Of a stretch of 64,000 bases of DNA, positions 1 through 13,200 are shown piece by piece. The stretch comes from Oxyura jamaicensis (taxonomy: Eukaryota; Chordata; Aves; Anseriformes; Anatidae). The notes under the pieces were generated by a model, which searched no databases, had not been told where the DNA came from, and saw only the letters and a program-made list of their open reading frames with translations. The translations under genes and the position numbers were made by a program. The stretch's first letter is position 1. Every line of letters begins with the position of its first letter. The stretch lies in contig NC_048894.1 of the NCBI RefSeq assembly GCF_011077185.1, positions 109,342,006 to 109,406,005 of the forward strand, given 5' to 3'.

Positions 1-3000
1 CTGCTTTACCCTTGGCTGTATAGGGAGCATGAACAGAAGTGTTAATTTATCAGTCTTCTTTCCTTGGCATAACTTAATGATTTTATTTTTTAACTTGTTT
101 TCATAGCCTTACTAGATTTTTTTTTCTAAGAAGGAGAAAAAAAGTGGCATTATGAAAAAATATTTTAATATAAAAAAGAATTTTGAAAAATTATTTTCTG
201 AATGCTTTATCTTATTGTTCTTGTGCATAATTCTACCTTGGAGATGACACACATGCCTTAAAATACCTGAGCCTCAGACCAAGCCCACAGCCCAGGTTGA
301 GGGAGGGAGGCTTGTCTTCATGGCCCGTGAGGAAACAGAGTGGGCACAAATGCTCCCTCCCATGGTGTCCTCAAAGCAGTTTGATCCCTTGTGCCAGAGA
401 TGTAGGCTCTCAATGATGAGCTTTCTCTCCTGTTGCTACTTGTAGTTACGGTCTGTGCTGCTGAGAAAAGTGTCTTTCAACAAGTGACCAGCTGAATATA
501 CTTGCGTATGTGTGCTTCTTTCTTCTCTTAGATACTGTTGAAATGTGCCCTCAGATGTGAGTAAAATAACTGTCCTTTCTTGCCCATGTGACCTATACTA
601 ATATTAAAAGTTGTTTTGGGACTTTCTTAGAAGATGAAGTGCTGTAGTAAATGAAAGGCTTCCAACTGTTTAGATACAGTTCTGATGGGAGGCAATACAT
701 GACTAAGAAGAACAAATTTCAAAATAAGCATACCATCTACTGAGACATTTTCAAGAAGTTAATTCCTTTGCCTCTTTCATTGTATTCAGCACCTAAGTTG
801 CAGGGCAGAAAAGCTCTTTCCTGAATCACCAAACTGTCAAGGGAAAAATAAATAATAATAATAATTATAATAATAAAAAGCTTTAGGAAAGCTTTAACCC
901 CTTTCATGTTGGTTGCGTTGGAGTGCTTGAGCCAATCTGTTCCCTCCAGTCCCTTCATACATTTCACTATAGTCTGTTCTTTAGTATTTGGGAATGAAGA
1001 AAACTTCAGCGTGCTGTGCTGAGCTGTAAGGAAGCTCTCCAACATATTGCTCAGAGGCAGCTGGCTAGGAAGATGCCATCTCCGCTGCTCTGCATGGCTT
1101 GCTACTTTATTTCACACTCAGGAGCTCCAGCTCAGTGCATGGGTGTCAGTGAGCCTGGCCACAGGGAAAAGGAGAGGGCTTGGCTCTGCCTTAGATTGCA
1201 GGCATAGAAATTGGCTGTGGCCAGAACAGATGGTTCAGAGGGGTTCCTGCAAAGCTGAGCAGAAGGGAGCACCCTCTCTTTAGGCTGATCTTTCTTGGTG
1301 CCTTCAGAATCTGCCTGAGTTAGCATGCAGCATAGGGAGCACCTCCTTGCATGCTTTTGGAAGAGAGCTAGGGCCATCTGAACCCATGCTCAGCTGGGAT
1401 CAAGCATGGAAAGGGATGGATGGAGCAGGGGAAAAGAGAAATGCAAGGGCCACTTTCTGAGTATCCACTTCCCTTGTGCTGTAGCACAGCAGACTCAGCG
1501 TCTGTCAGAAACCCCGGTGGAGACCAGTGCCCTTCCTGTCATTTGGACCCTGACCAAGACCACCAACATTTTTTTTTTTTAAAGCTGTAAGTTGTTGAAG
1601 TAGCTACATAAATCTCACAGCCCTGGAGGAACGGCTGTGGAGTCTGTCTAGGCAAAACAAGCAAGAGAAATATTACTTCATCAACAGAGTACTAAGGATG
1701 TGTTTTGAATCCACACATCATGAGCTAATTACCAGATGGGCTGAGCAGAGCAAAAGAAATGACATGGATGATAAACATCAAAAAAGACGATTCAAAAAGC
1801 CATCTGAAATGCATTTTGTCTTCCTGCTCACACAAATGACCTTCAGCCATTTCACTTTGCATGGCTGTGCTTTTTGGTCTGTTAGATTTGCCCAGTGTTT
1901 TACTGGGATGAGAGCATGAAGGTGCATTTCCAAGGTGAACCCTTGCTAGCTCTCTGCTGGTGTCTCATGCTCAGTGCGAGTGCAGGACCCAGCCTGTGTG
2001 GGAACTCTCTTTGGGATGGATAAGGGCTGTAACCACCAGGGAGAAGGCTGGGCTTGCTGTCTTTTGTTTCTTTACAGCAGGGCCCTGGCAGCTGTGAAAC
2101 TGTGGAGATATTTAGGAGGCAGTGAAGGGGATCTGACAGCTGATGCACATGAGACTTGATGACAAGCACCAGGGAGCCCAGCAATGAATATCACCTTGTT
2201 CTCATTAGGTGCAAAGAGGAGATGGAGCAGAGTCAAGACATGCAAAAATGATCATTTTTGTCCTGTAAGTGCCACTTTGAAGCAGGCATAAGTAATACAC
2301 TTTGCTTATTCAGGCCTGTTTGGTGTTTTTACAGCAAAAAAAAAATGGTAGATAGAAACATTCCTTGATTTTTTTTCACATCTAACTATTTGTTCCTCAG
2401 TCTGCTTTCTTTTCTTCTATTTTTTCCTCACTCCTTTGAACAAGAAGTCAAAAAGCAATTCAATCTGTATTGCTGCTCCTCTTTAAAGTCATCAGCAATG
2501 AGCGCTGTGTTTGCGCTCAGCTGATGGTGAACTATACACTCAGAATAAAAACAGGTGAAAACAGTAAAACAGTGCATATCCCTTTTTTTCCTTCCTTTTT
2601 TTTTTTTTTTTTTTTTTTTTTTTCAGGCCAGGTAGCACAGTGTTGTACCTGGAGCTCATCCTTAATACCGTGACACCATATGGATGGAGTGTTATTTTGG
2701 ACCTTTAACAGTGACCCTGGACTTCCTGGGACACTGGAGATGCAGTCATCAATCTTTCTGAGCGATCAGATGAATATGCCTTGGAATGAGATTTCTGGGG
2801 AACATACTTCACTGAGATATTCTTTAGTGATGCTTTCTTTTCAAAATGATAGTCATCTAAAAATTCTTGAAATTTGCTTAGAGAAGACCTTCATAACCAA
2901 AATATGTACTTAAAAGGCCTCCTACGTTTAATTTTTTTTTTTTAAGTTTCAATTTTTATGCTACATTTATTATCCTCATCAGAGTCAAACCATCTCAGAA

Positions 3001-4065
3001 GGTGAGCTGCTGTGTCACTATGTCAGTGCAGTTGGTATCTTTTCCAAATCCGAGTCAACACTACACTTTGTTAAACAGATCTTGACCTGAGGGTAATGGG
3101 AGCATCCACAATTATGTTTGCCATCAGTTTTAGATAGGTAGAAGGAAGAAGATACCATTCAATTTTGTGCTAACCTGCTACATGCTTTCTCTTGAAACAT
3201 ATGAGCTTTTTAGCTAGCTTTCCCTTTTATCTTTGTCCACCTCCCAAGTAATATTGGTTAGAAAAGGGGGAGAATTTTATGGCTAGTTTCATGAATATGA
3301 AACTAATACACTGTCTTGACCTCTGAAGTTTAGCCTCTACAATGTATTTAGAGCTGTCAGCTGAAGCAGTTCATTAACATTTTACTGCATTACCTCACTC
3401 TTGCTACCACAGTGTTAAAAATGCACTTTCCCCATATGTTTGCTGCAGGAGTCAGATGGTCATGTTGCCATCAGCTGTCTGTCTGCTGGCCCAGCATGGG
3501 CTGTGGGAGGCAGCGGCTTGAAAAATTAATGATTAAAAATTAATGCAGCAGTGTGCACCCAGCATGGCTGGGCTCCTTCAGGCCCCATGGAGGTATCAGA
3601 CTCCTCACAGTAAGAACTGACACCCTCTGAAAAATGATACCATTTCAGCCTATGGTACCTTCATGGTTGAGATACTCCAATACTTTAGTGGTGCTGAAGG
3701 CAATAAGAAAAAAAGCAGGGGAAGGAAATGAGAGGACCTAGTATGACATTACTAGCAAGGGAGAGGCCAGCCAGAAGATGTGGTCATCACCCATCTGAGC
3801 CTTGTGAGTGTGTGATGTCTTTGTTTAGATAAGCAATCCTGGCTTGGGCTCATGATATGGTGAATTCAGATCTTGGGCAGGGACAGGATTAAGATTTTCA
3901 TTTAACGCCTTTTGCTCTTCGCAAGCATGTAGGTGTTTTCTGCATGTTTGGGAGGGAAAAAAAGAATATTTCCTTCATACGTGAATAATCTCCCAGCTCC
4001 TCTTGCAGGAGGAAGAATTTGCAGGTGTCCTGGTCACTCATTTTCCAACCAGTCTTCTCCATAAT
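1..4065. other. Downstream flank, no gene recognised
   Basis: Intergenic sequence beyond the PIEZO2 3' end. Short open frames are scattered on both strands, but none shows a recognisable domain or flanking splice signals. A 28-nt T run lies at 2596-2623. I saw nothing else of note. Confidence 0.6.
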
Positions 4066-4246
4066 TCCCTCCCTCCCTCCCTTCCTCCCTTCCTCCCTTC
4101 CTTCCTTTCCTTCCTTCCTTCCTTCCTTCCTTCCTTCCTTCCTTCCTTCCTTCCTTCCTTCCTTCCTTCCTTCGTTCATTCCTTCCTTCCTTCCTTCCTT
4201 CCTCTCTCTTTCTCTCTTTCCTTCTCTTTCCTCTCTCTCTCTCTCC
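4066..4246. repeat. Pyrimidine microsatellite, (CCTT)n with CT-rich ends
   Basis: About 180 nt of uninterrupted pyrimidines on the given strand apart from a few bases: CCCT units, then roughly twenty CCTT units with a GTTCATT interruption, then CTTT/CT units. Long translations across it are repeat artefacts. Confidence 0.95.
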
Positions 4247-5339
4247 CCACCATGTTCAGCCACAGAGATTGCTGAGGCACATGCCAGATGGTGCTTGCCA
4301 CTACCACATGGGTGCTGTAAAAGATGCTGCACCCAAAACAAGATGTGACTATAGTGGAAAACAAGATCTCAGCACTGCCCGTAGTGAGTCAGGGCAGCAA
4401 AACCTAGAGCTACAGCCAACTGAAGTGTTTTCAGTGTGGTGCTAGAGGCTGCAGGAATCGCCTGGGTTTGCTAGGAGAAGGGCAGTATGAGAACATTTTC
4501 TGTTAATGTTGTGTTGACACCTTTGATGGACTTTTACCTCTCTGGCTACTGATTGTTGTTCTTGCTTCTCCCAGATAAAGGCAAAATATCACATTTTACC
4601 TCACTTGAAAATGTGTTTAAAAAAATAATAAATAAAAGAGCAATTGCTTCAGTTTGAAGCATAAAGGAGAATCAAAGATGGGGCGTGAACAGAGCAGCAG
4701 CCACTAGTGCACGACATATGGCAAGGATGCATAGAAGTTGCGTGCACTCACAAGGAGCAGACCCCAGGGACGAACTCATCCTCTGGTACCTGATCTCTTG
4801 TGAGCATTCTGATTTATTCAGAAGCAATGTGGCTGGGTTGTTGCCGTGTCTCAGTGACATTTACTGAAATGAGCCATGGGGTGCTTTCCAGGCAGCAGCT
4901 CCTCTGGGAGCTCGAGTCTTTTGGAGAGAGCACCACGTGGCAGTCTCCTGGCACTCATCTAAAGTGAAGTTCCTACATAGAGGAGATGGCCAAGCACTTA
5001 GGAAATGCTCCAAACACCCCTTGAACTTATCCACCAAACCTGTGAGGAACTCAAAGTAAGGGTGCCAACATTAGATCTCATCAGTCTTGGCCTCCTTCCT
5101 CCATGCATGCTTCTGCATTTTCAAGGTCTGGGACTTGAAGCAGGCCACGCTAGTATTTCCTGAAGAAGAATCACAGAATCAGCGTGTGCTGTGGGGCAGC
5201 ACCTGGAAAACAACCTTCATGCCAGCTAAACTACCAGAGTTGGGCTCTGGTAAATGTGCACACCATGCTGATTGTATCAATCACAATGCCGTGAATATGT
5301 GGTAAATATAATATAACTTGTGTTTTGCAATTTTCTCCA
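4247..5339. other. Downstream flank, no gene recognised
   Basis: Unique-looking intergenic sequence. AATCACAGAATCAG near 5168 resembles the edge of an inverted CR1 3' end, so the CR1 described next may start here, but the sequence between is not clearly CR1. Confidence 0.4.
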
Positions 5340-6010
5340 TTAGTTTCTCCTCACAGCAGTGGTTACCTGCTAGCTAGCTTGCTAGCATGCTCCTTGCCTG
5401 TCGTGTCCTCCAGCCCTCTGCCTGACTCACATCAGTAAGTCAGTGTTTTTCTCTCACTGGGGTCCCCAGACCTGGATGCAGTTCTCCAGGTGTGGTCTTG
5501 CAAGCGCTGAGTAGGAGGGACTAATAAGCTCCCTTGCCCTGAAGCAGTGCTCTTGCAAATATACCCAGTATGCTGCTAGCTTTCTTTGCTTCAAGGGCTC
5601 ACTGTTGATATACACACAACAACCCCCCTTGCTCTCCTCCTTGGTGGGCTCTTTTATTGCAAAGCTCTTTCCTACCCGCTACCCAGTCTGAAATGTTGCA
5701 TGGGGTAAGTCTGCCTCAGATGCAGGTCTTTATGACTTCACTGGACTTCAGGAAGCACACAGCAGCTCATTTCTCAAACATCTTGAGGTTCCTTTGAAAG
5801 GCCGCCCTACCCTCCACTTTATCAACCACTCTCTCCATCCCCAGCAGGGCAGTTGACACACATATGTTATTATAAACCTCACCAGTCCCAGGTTTGGTGT
5901 GGGCCACAAACTCATTGAGACTGTGCTCTGAGTCATCCTGCGGGTTGTTAGTAAAGTCATTACACAGTACTGGCCCTGGTATTGATTCCCTAGAGTATAT
6001 CACTAGAAAG
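5340..6010 (-). mobile_element. Old CR1 LINE fragment, reverse-transcriptase part, inverted
   Basis: Read on the minus strand, 5460-5520 translates to YSALARPHLENCIQVWG, close to the C-terminal CR1 pol text YSALVRPHLEYC. Around 5780-6000 it gives GPVLCNDFTNN, then LNEFVAHTK where intact CR1 has a FADDTK-type catalytic motif, then EGRAAFQRNL. The catalytic Asp pair is lost and frames are broken, so it is a dead relic. Boundaries are approximate. Confidence 0.8.
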
Positions 6011-6134
6011 TGGCTGTCAGTTCAACTTTAGCTGGATGATTGGGCTCAAAGGGTAGAGATTAGAGACCTTCCATTGATTGCAGTGATGTATCCAGTCCAT
6101 ATGTCACCAATTTTACTATAGATTGTTTTGAAAG

Positions 6135-6159
6135 AAAAAAAAAAAAAAAAAAAAAAAAA
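6135..6159. repeat. A25 homopolymer
   Basis: Uninterrupted run of 25 A on the given strand, about 125 nt beyond the CR1 relic and downstream of the PIEZO2 3' end. Confidence 0.95.
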
Positions 6160-6644
6160 CAACAGAAGAACTCTTTTATTTTCAAAGTTTGATCAATCCA
6201 TGAAAGAAAGAGCAGCACATTTCTGCAAAGCTCAAATAACTGTACAGCTCATAATGCAGACAGAGTTTTCTCACCAGAAAGTAAGTGCCTGTTAAAGAGA
6301 GGGAGCCAAAAAGTGAGCCAAGGCCGACTATGGCCAGCATGGTTCTGCTGCTGGTACTTTCAGAACCACATTACACCCTTCACTCTTCTCCTTCCAGTGT
6401 TGCCTCCTTAAAGTTACTGAACACAGATAAGGATCCATCTAACCACAAAGGACATTTTAGCATCCCTGTTGGATCCTGTGTCAGGGTTGCCTTGTATATT
6501 TTGATTTTCATTCACAGGTTGTATGGAAGAAATGAGGCAAAACCCTCCACCAGGGAATGCTGCCTGGTTGTATGAGGAGCCACCTTTCCATTACACTTAG
6601 AGGAAATCAGGTTGTCTTCCAGTGAGTTCCAGTCACCAAATGAT

Positions 6645-6908
6645 TTTATTGTTACAATACGATGAAGCGACTTTTATTTTGTGCACTTCATGGTGCTCAA
6701 AATGTTGGTTTTCACAGTATAGAATGGATGTGACAGCACTTGTCATGGAAGCACTGAGCAGAGTATTTTGCGACTTCATTCAGTTGTGCTGTTTTATGAA
6801 GTTCTGCAGTAAAATGTGCCAGCAAATTATGTTGTATTATTTTCCTTCCGGTGATTAACTAATTATTCATATAATAAATAGCAGCTAACTACAAGAAAGA
6901 GATTTATT
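6645..6908 (-). terminator. Cluster of alternative AATAAA signals
   Basis: Three further exact AATAAA hexamers in transcript orientation lie at 6903-6908, 6673-6678 and 6645-6650. They could give longer 3' ends. In AT-rich DNA such hexamers also arise by chance. Confidence 0.25.
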
Positions 6909-6979
6909 TGTCACAGAGTTAGAAGAATGTCAAACTTTTCCCATTTCATGTAAAAAGGCAGAGGAAAAAATACTTCTAA

Positions 6980-8267
6980 AATGACTTTGCAACATGTGCT
7001 TTATTTTAAGTCATTACTGAATCAAAACTACACAGTATACCCTTTTAACATACCCTACCCACTCAATGATCTTTTTTTCTCAATATTTTTTTTTAACATG
7101 GAATGAAACCTACATTGCAAATGTAAATTTTCATGCTACAATGATCTTTAATGAGCCATTGTGTCACTAATAATAGTAATTTAAGAAAAAAAGGCCATTT
7201 TCCAAGCTCATATGTATGTCTACATTTGGGAACTTAAAAAAAACCCGTCTCGGATGTAAAAATGTGACTTGAAATATGTAAACATTTTTGTATACCTGAA
7301 ACACTGGAAGAAGAATATTGGCTAACAGCAAAACAATGGTTGCCTTAAATCATTGAAATGGGAAAAAGCATGTCATGGGAAGCAGAGAGAAGCACACACT
7401 ATTCAGTCTTTAAAGGGTTATAAGAAATGAAGTAGCTCCTTAGGCCATTGAATTCACTTTCTTTTCTCATCTAATGGAAAGCAGTAACTTTGAAGAAAAT
7501 GGCCCAGCAGAACATCCCAATATTTCACCATAATTATTCTAGCCATTAGTTACCCTTGACGAAGTGTCAAGTCTCAGTTACTTTTTTTTTTTTTTTTTTT
7601 CCTGAGAAAAGTCATTGATGTTTGGTGGAAATATTTTCTGTGACTGTACAAATAAAATAAGGCATTTAAAGAGATTGTTACTTGTATTCTTTTTGCTAAC
7701 AGAGGTTTGTCCACAGTGTCCTTTGTACATCAAAACCTCTGCTTTTCTACAAATGGGTATGGCTAGAATGTCTTCAGTTCCCACTGGGGCCCTGGGTCTT
7801 GAGTGTCCTGAAGGCTAGTCAGTGTCCCATTACTGTAGCTTGAAAGTCAGTGATGTACAACAGCATATTGCACAATCCAATCTATATGGCTCCAGAAAAG
7901 GTTAGGAAGTTACACTGGAGTCATCTGTGGGTTCACTCCTTTCTTTTCTCTTTGAGGGTAATAATTATTGTCTGGAAAATTAAATTAGCCAGACACAGAT
8001 GCAAACTTTTTGCTGATTAAATTACAAAGCAGTCCCCAGATTGTAGAGGAGTGGCACATTAAAAACAGCAAATCATCCAACTTTCTTCACTGTCGATCCT
8101 TAATTTGAAAGGCAGCATGGATTCCTAAGGCCGTAGCTTCCAGGACTCCTTCAGTGAAAAATCATTGCTACCTAACTATAAAAGGCTTAGCTCTTAAGAG
8201 AATATTGTGCTTTTTTCTTTAAAATTCAGATGAAATCAACTTGATTCGCAGTGTGACACCAAAGAGA
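6980..8267 (-). other. PIEZO2: Probable PIEZO2 3' UTR
   Basis: The sequence after the TGA is AT-rich and non-coding. The first AATAAA in transcript orientation is at 7000-7005, with an ATTAAA variant at 7147-7152. A transcript ending near 6980 would have a 3' UTR of about 1.3 kb. It contains a 19-nt A tract in transcript orientation (7582-7600). Further AATAAA copies at 6903-6908, 6673-6678, 6645-6650 and 6175-6180 allow longer ends. Confidence 0.4.
7000..7005 (-). terminator. Candidate polyadenylation signal (AATAAA)
   Basis: TTTATT on the given strand is AATAAA in the PIEZO2 direction and is the first exact copy after the stop codon. Other copies lie within 850 nt downstream. Choice of the true site needs transcript ends. 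Confidence 0.35.
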
Positions 8268-8520
8268 TCAATTAGTTTTTTCCCTAGTCCACTTGATCAT
8301 TGTCTCTGGTGAGCGATACAGGAATATTAGTTTGGCATATAGGTCTTCTTCTAGTTCCAGTTCTCCAGTCTCTCGTACTAAGAAAATGTCAGTACACAGC
8401 TTCAAGATTCGGTCTACATTGGGTAGCTCCTCAAACATGATAGAGTGAGAGATCCCACTGAAAAATTCACGGACGAACTTTCCTATCACCAGGACAACTG
8501 ATGCGTATAGTCCCATGATG
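8268..8520 (-). CDS. PIEZO2: PIEZO2 exon w29 (last coding exon): inner pore helix and C-terminal domain
   Basis: 253 nt including the TGA stop at 8268-8270, residues 1468-1550. IMGLYASVVLVIGKFVREFF lines the pore. SGISHSIMFEELPNVDRILK and LCTDIFLVRETGELELEEDL follow, ending YRSPETMIKWTREKTN. The MF of SIMFEEL and the PE of RSPET correspond to the intracellular constriction residues described for PIEZO1 (Met2493/Phe2494 and Pro2536/Glu2537 in mouse). The Met at 8514-8516 is internal. Confidence 0.97.
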
Positions 8521-10198
8521 CTGAAAAATAAGAATGAAAAGAGTTCAAATCATGCCTTGAAAAAGGGTCAGTCAAGTGAGAGGGAGCTCATCTACATGGC
8601 TAATTGCAGTCTATCAGCAGAGTGAACATTAATTTATAATTAGGATTCTGTTTCTGCTGTGCTGTAGGATGAAGGAAAATAAGGTCTCTTCAAACACTAT
8701 AGAAATGTGTGAACATATACAGCTGAGGCTGCTGCCTTAAGTGATTTAGCCTCAGTCATTGATGATGATGGTCTCATGTCCTGTCTGCTAGAGCTTGGAA
8801 GCCACAGAGGGAAATCTCACAATTTCTGACTACTAAATGGAAGTGATTTGTCAGATTTCATACCTAAGATTTTTTATTAAAGTGTGTGTCAGTGGTATCA
8901 GACTAATGCTTCCCTGACCTCTCAGGATAAATGTCCTATGAGGATTTCTCCAAAATGATGCTAGCAAGGCATATCTTTCAGGGAGGTACGGTCTCCTGAC
9001 TTCCTCTGTCTGTGAAGCTTTATTTCATAACTACTTCACACCCAGAGTCCTGGCCACATGTATGGGATTGATAAGGTTGTTGAAACTGGTCAGAGTTTTG
9101 GCAGAACTTGACCTGTAGTTGAACTAGTATCATTTGAATGATTTTATTCTAATAGGAAATTGGTGTAAAGAGTGTTTCTTCTGCCCCCCCCCCCCCCCCC
9201 CCACCACCACCACTGGAGAGTAGATATAAAGGGGCACATTATTTCTTTAAAAATTTGAAGCCTTTTATAGGTAATAGTAATAGATGTAAATTTTTAACTC
9301 ACACAGAAGCCCATTTCTGGAGGTTCAAACATTACAACAACAACAAAAAAGAAATAACACACTCCCAAAAGCAAATGAAGTCACCTATACTTCTATAATA
9401 TCTACATTGTTTTGATTTTATGTAAAGATTCCTTCTTACCCATAGCCAGCCAAGAATCCAAGGCTTGGTGGACTGACTTTATCACTGAATATGAAGAGTT
9501 CAAGACTCTCTTCAGATGTTTTGTATCTTTTCCCAAGCTGATTCAAAACCCACCACTCACGAACTCCCTCATCAGACACATTTTTGACCAGGGAAACTGT
9601 AATGTTTTCCCACCTGCAGTCTATTGAAAAAAAAAAAAAAAAAAAGAAGGAATCATTAATATGTATTACCAAAACCTACAAAAAAGTTAAAATGATTCCA
9701 ATCAGATACTTTGATAACTTGCATGATAAAATCACTGAACAATGTAGGAGTAAATGTTTGTTATAACTCTCTTAAAACCCATTTTACAGTATTTTTGTAA
9801 AAAAGTACAATATCTAGACTGTTATGGTTTTCCTTCCCTAAATTAAATAAATAAAATGTTTCACATCACCTACATTTTCTTCTGTACTAATGATAGATGA
9901 TTCAAATATTTTCAAGCTGTAGAGTCAATGACAGGCAGCATGTTTACATTTCAGGCGTAAGAAACACATCTGACTTGGAGGTATAGTTGTCAGCTTCTGC
10001 ATGTTGAAGTGATACTACCACTGCAAATCATTACTTTTTGGTATAAAAGATATTATTTTATATCAAGAAAAGCATACTGTACTATTATGCATAATGATCA
10101 CACAGACAGGAGCTGAACCCTGGCCCTCCTGATTTCTGGGGACCCTACATTAGCAGTATATACATTAAAGTCCTTTAGAAGAATCCCAAATTAAGAGT

Positions 10199-10236
<38 letters not shown>

Positions 10237-13200
10237 GACAGAAATTGACTAATGACAGTAAAGCACTGGTAACACATAAAGCTAGATTCACTCGATTCAC
10301 TCTCAAGAATTGTTTTTCCTACCTCACATAAACATGCTCTCTCAACCTTGAACTGTAATGGACTACACAATGCTCAAGAAAAGGCCTGAGTGCCAAATTT
10401 AACCTCTACTGAGCAAAGTATTCTTAGGTACAGATTTGTTCCTACTCTTCCAACCCAACATGTTGTTCATATGTGCATATGTACACGTGTGTATGTACTA
10501 TGTATATCTATGAGTATTTATACACATTCTGATTTGGAACTTTGAAATTTATATCTAAATTGGATTCTTTGGAGCCAATAAGGAAGCAATATTTTTAAAA
10601 AATCATTATTCAAGTAGACGAGCTACATTTGCAAACACACATCATTACTGTTTGTGGTAAAGTATTAAAGAGATGCAGAGAAGTGAAACTTGTCATCAGT
10701 TTCTCAGGAAACAAGGGAAAGCAATTTCTGAAAGCAGACTTGAAGAGCTGGATTTTTAATCTGTAGAGTCCTTACTGTTAAATACAAAGCTAAAGTACAT
10801 CCAGATGCATTTTCTGCCTTGCCCTCTATTACCTCATGTCTCCCCAACCTTGTAGGCACCAAGTAGAAATGACTGTAAGAGTATTTCAGCTTGAGGTGCC
10901 CCACAACAGTTCAGCAAATGTGCAAGTTTGAGCACTGCGTTGCACTTCTTTCAACTGTGCTCTGTTTTCCATGGCCTGGATACATACCTGTCAATAGCTG
11001 CTTTATGGGTTTTGCCAGAGAATCACTAGGAGCCTTGATGTAGTATGGATACACTGTCTCTAATGTTCTGGAAAAAATGAGAAAGCAAATATTTCATATT
11101 TTTATACCTCTAAAATAATTTAGAAATACCTAACAGAGCTATATACAGTTCCCAGTAATTCTTGGCTTAAACTATGATTTTATAGTGTTCAGATGTCACA
11201 TCTGAAAGTTAGCTGGATTTATTAACTATGTTCTGTCAGTGCTTCAGCAGGGAGCTCCATCCATAATGTCCCCTTTCACATGCCATGAATCCCACACACC
11301 TGGGGCATGTGTGTTTGAAAGGAATGTAAGATTTATATTTTGTTCATGTTTTTAACAAAGCTACTTTTATAGTCAGCTACATAAGCAGTACAAGGAATGG
11401 CAACACATCACTGGTAGTAAACAAGCTTGAAAAATATGTAGAAAATATGTAGTAAATATCTACTACTTCAGAATTAAAAGGTGTTTAAATAACAACACCT
11501 GAAAAAAAGTGCAAATTCTTCCCAGAATCCTTTATTGTATAATATTTTCACAGTTTCTGTTATCTGGAGGATTTCAAACTTAAAAAGAAAGATGTTTGTA
11601 GAAGTTTTTCCATTGGACTCAAAACCAAAGCACCTTAAGTAGGATAAATTACCAGCATCCTGAGAGTGAGAAATGTAATTAAAAGCAGAGATGTTGTCCT
11701 AACTTTTCTCTTATGTGAGTGAAAAATTCTAGGAAAGGGAAGCTCTCAGGGAAGTCCTTTGATACTGCTACACTGCATGTGCTAGGCTGTGGAAGAACAG
11801 AGCTGGCCAATTTGAAGTCCTTCACAATTGCTGCAGCAGGCCCAGTGGATAGGCAAAAGCTCAGCAGCTAAGTTGTCCCAACAGAGGTGGTGCCAGAAAG
11901 CTTCTGCTGAAATTGTCAAACGTCTACTAGCTGCTACAAATATTTTTCCTTTATGACAAAGTTAAAAATGCTTAAATCAACAATATTATTGCAACATGAG
12001 TAAATGCAGCTCTATCTTTTACGCTGTTGTTTGCCCCCTGTGCAGAGAGAACTACAGATGGATTACATCTTCCCACAAAGGAGGAAAATTTACTCTCCTT
12101 GACTGTACCCTAGGAAGTCACCCTAGAAAATATTTCTGTATGCTCACAGGGTAAAAAATAAAAGAAGCAAAAAATATTCTTTAAATGCAATGATCAGACG
12201 TGGAACAGCAGTCTGTTTGGATGTACAAGTGTGCGTGGGTGCAGAAAAATAGCTGTGCTATCAGAAAAGACATCTGATTTCCACCTACTAAGAGATATGA
12301 ACCAGTCAGAGCTTTTATTCTCCCAGATGACCTCAGCTTTAACTTCTCAAGTCTTGCAACCACAAATCAGATCAGGTAGCCTTCAGGGACAATGTGTTGG
12401 CCTAACAATATTTAGAGACTACTGCTATAAAGTAATTTCCAGTGACCAGGAGGAAGAGCCAGACTCCTTTCAAACTTGAAAGGAGGCATCACTGCTGTTA
12501 ATACTATAAGGCTACATCTATACAATAATGTTTAATATTCAGATGAAGAGAATGCTCTTACTGCCTTGTGAATTTTCATTACAGGAAAAGATCTGATGTC
12601 AGAAATGACTGCAGATGTTACCTTTTGACCAGAGTGATTTAACACTTCCTTGCCAATCTAGTACCATTCAAGAATGACAATGAGAATGTTATGAGAATGT
12701 ATTTCTCATTTGATAAATAACCATTTCTGGATGGTTATTTAGAATGAAAAATTAATCAATACAACTTCCTCAAGTCAAGTTGAACTCAAGTAACTCAGAG
12801 GAGAGTTTAACTATGAATATGCTGCAATGAACTGTGCTTATCCTATAAATCAAAGAAAATCAACTAATAGCTTTACCATGCTTGTTGGTGGTGTTCCAGT
12901 ATTCACAGTCTTCTCAGTCTAAATTTATTACACACACACACACACACAAAAGCTACCCTTTTACCTTTAAAGCCTTTAAAACAATGTTATTATTCTGTGA
13001 CTTCAATGCTTTTGGGCTCTGTGAACAAGACTTCAAAGTTTTTAGAGGTGGATAGATGGGCAGACAAATGATATGTTTGCACAAGCCTCACCTCCTTAAG
13101 ATACTAGGATTAAAACAGAAAGTTTGCATATAAATAGGCAAAGAAAATAACTTACACCTTTTCCAATTGCTTTCCAGACATCATTGTAGCAATATCTCTT

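Noticed and set aside
3898..4348. Open frames of 90-147 codons over the CCTT repeat
   Set aside because: Translations are low-complexity repeats (SFLP or GRKE type) forced by a tetranucleotide unit that lacks stop codons.
5748..6003. Minus-strand frames of 70-78 codons as a small host gene
   Set aside because: One of them translates as decayed CR1 reverse transcriptase (GPVLCNDF, EGRAAFQRNL) and the other is an overlapping shadow frame.
1..6979. A second gene downstream, for example NAPG, which is near PIEZO2 in human
   Set aside because: No stretch on either strand translates to a recognisable conserved protein with splice sites; the neighbour, if syntenic, must lie outside the window.
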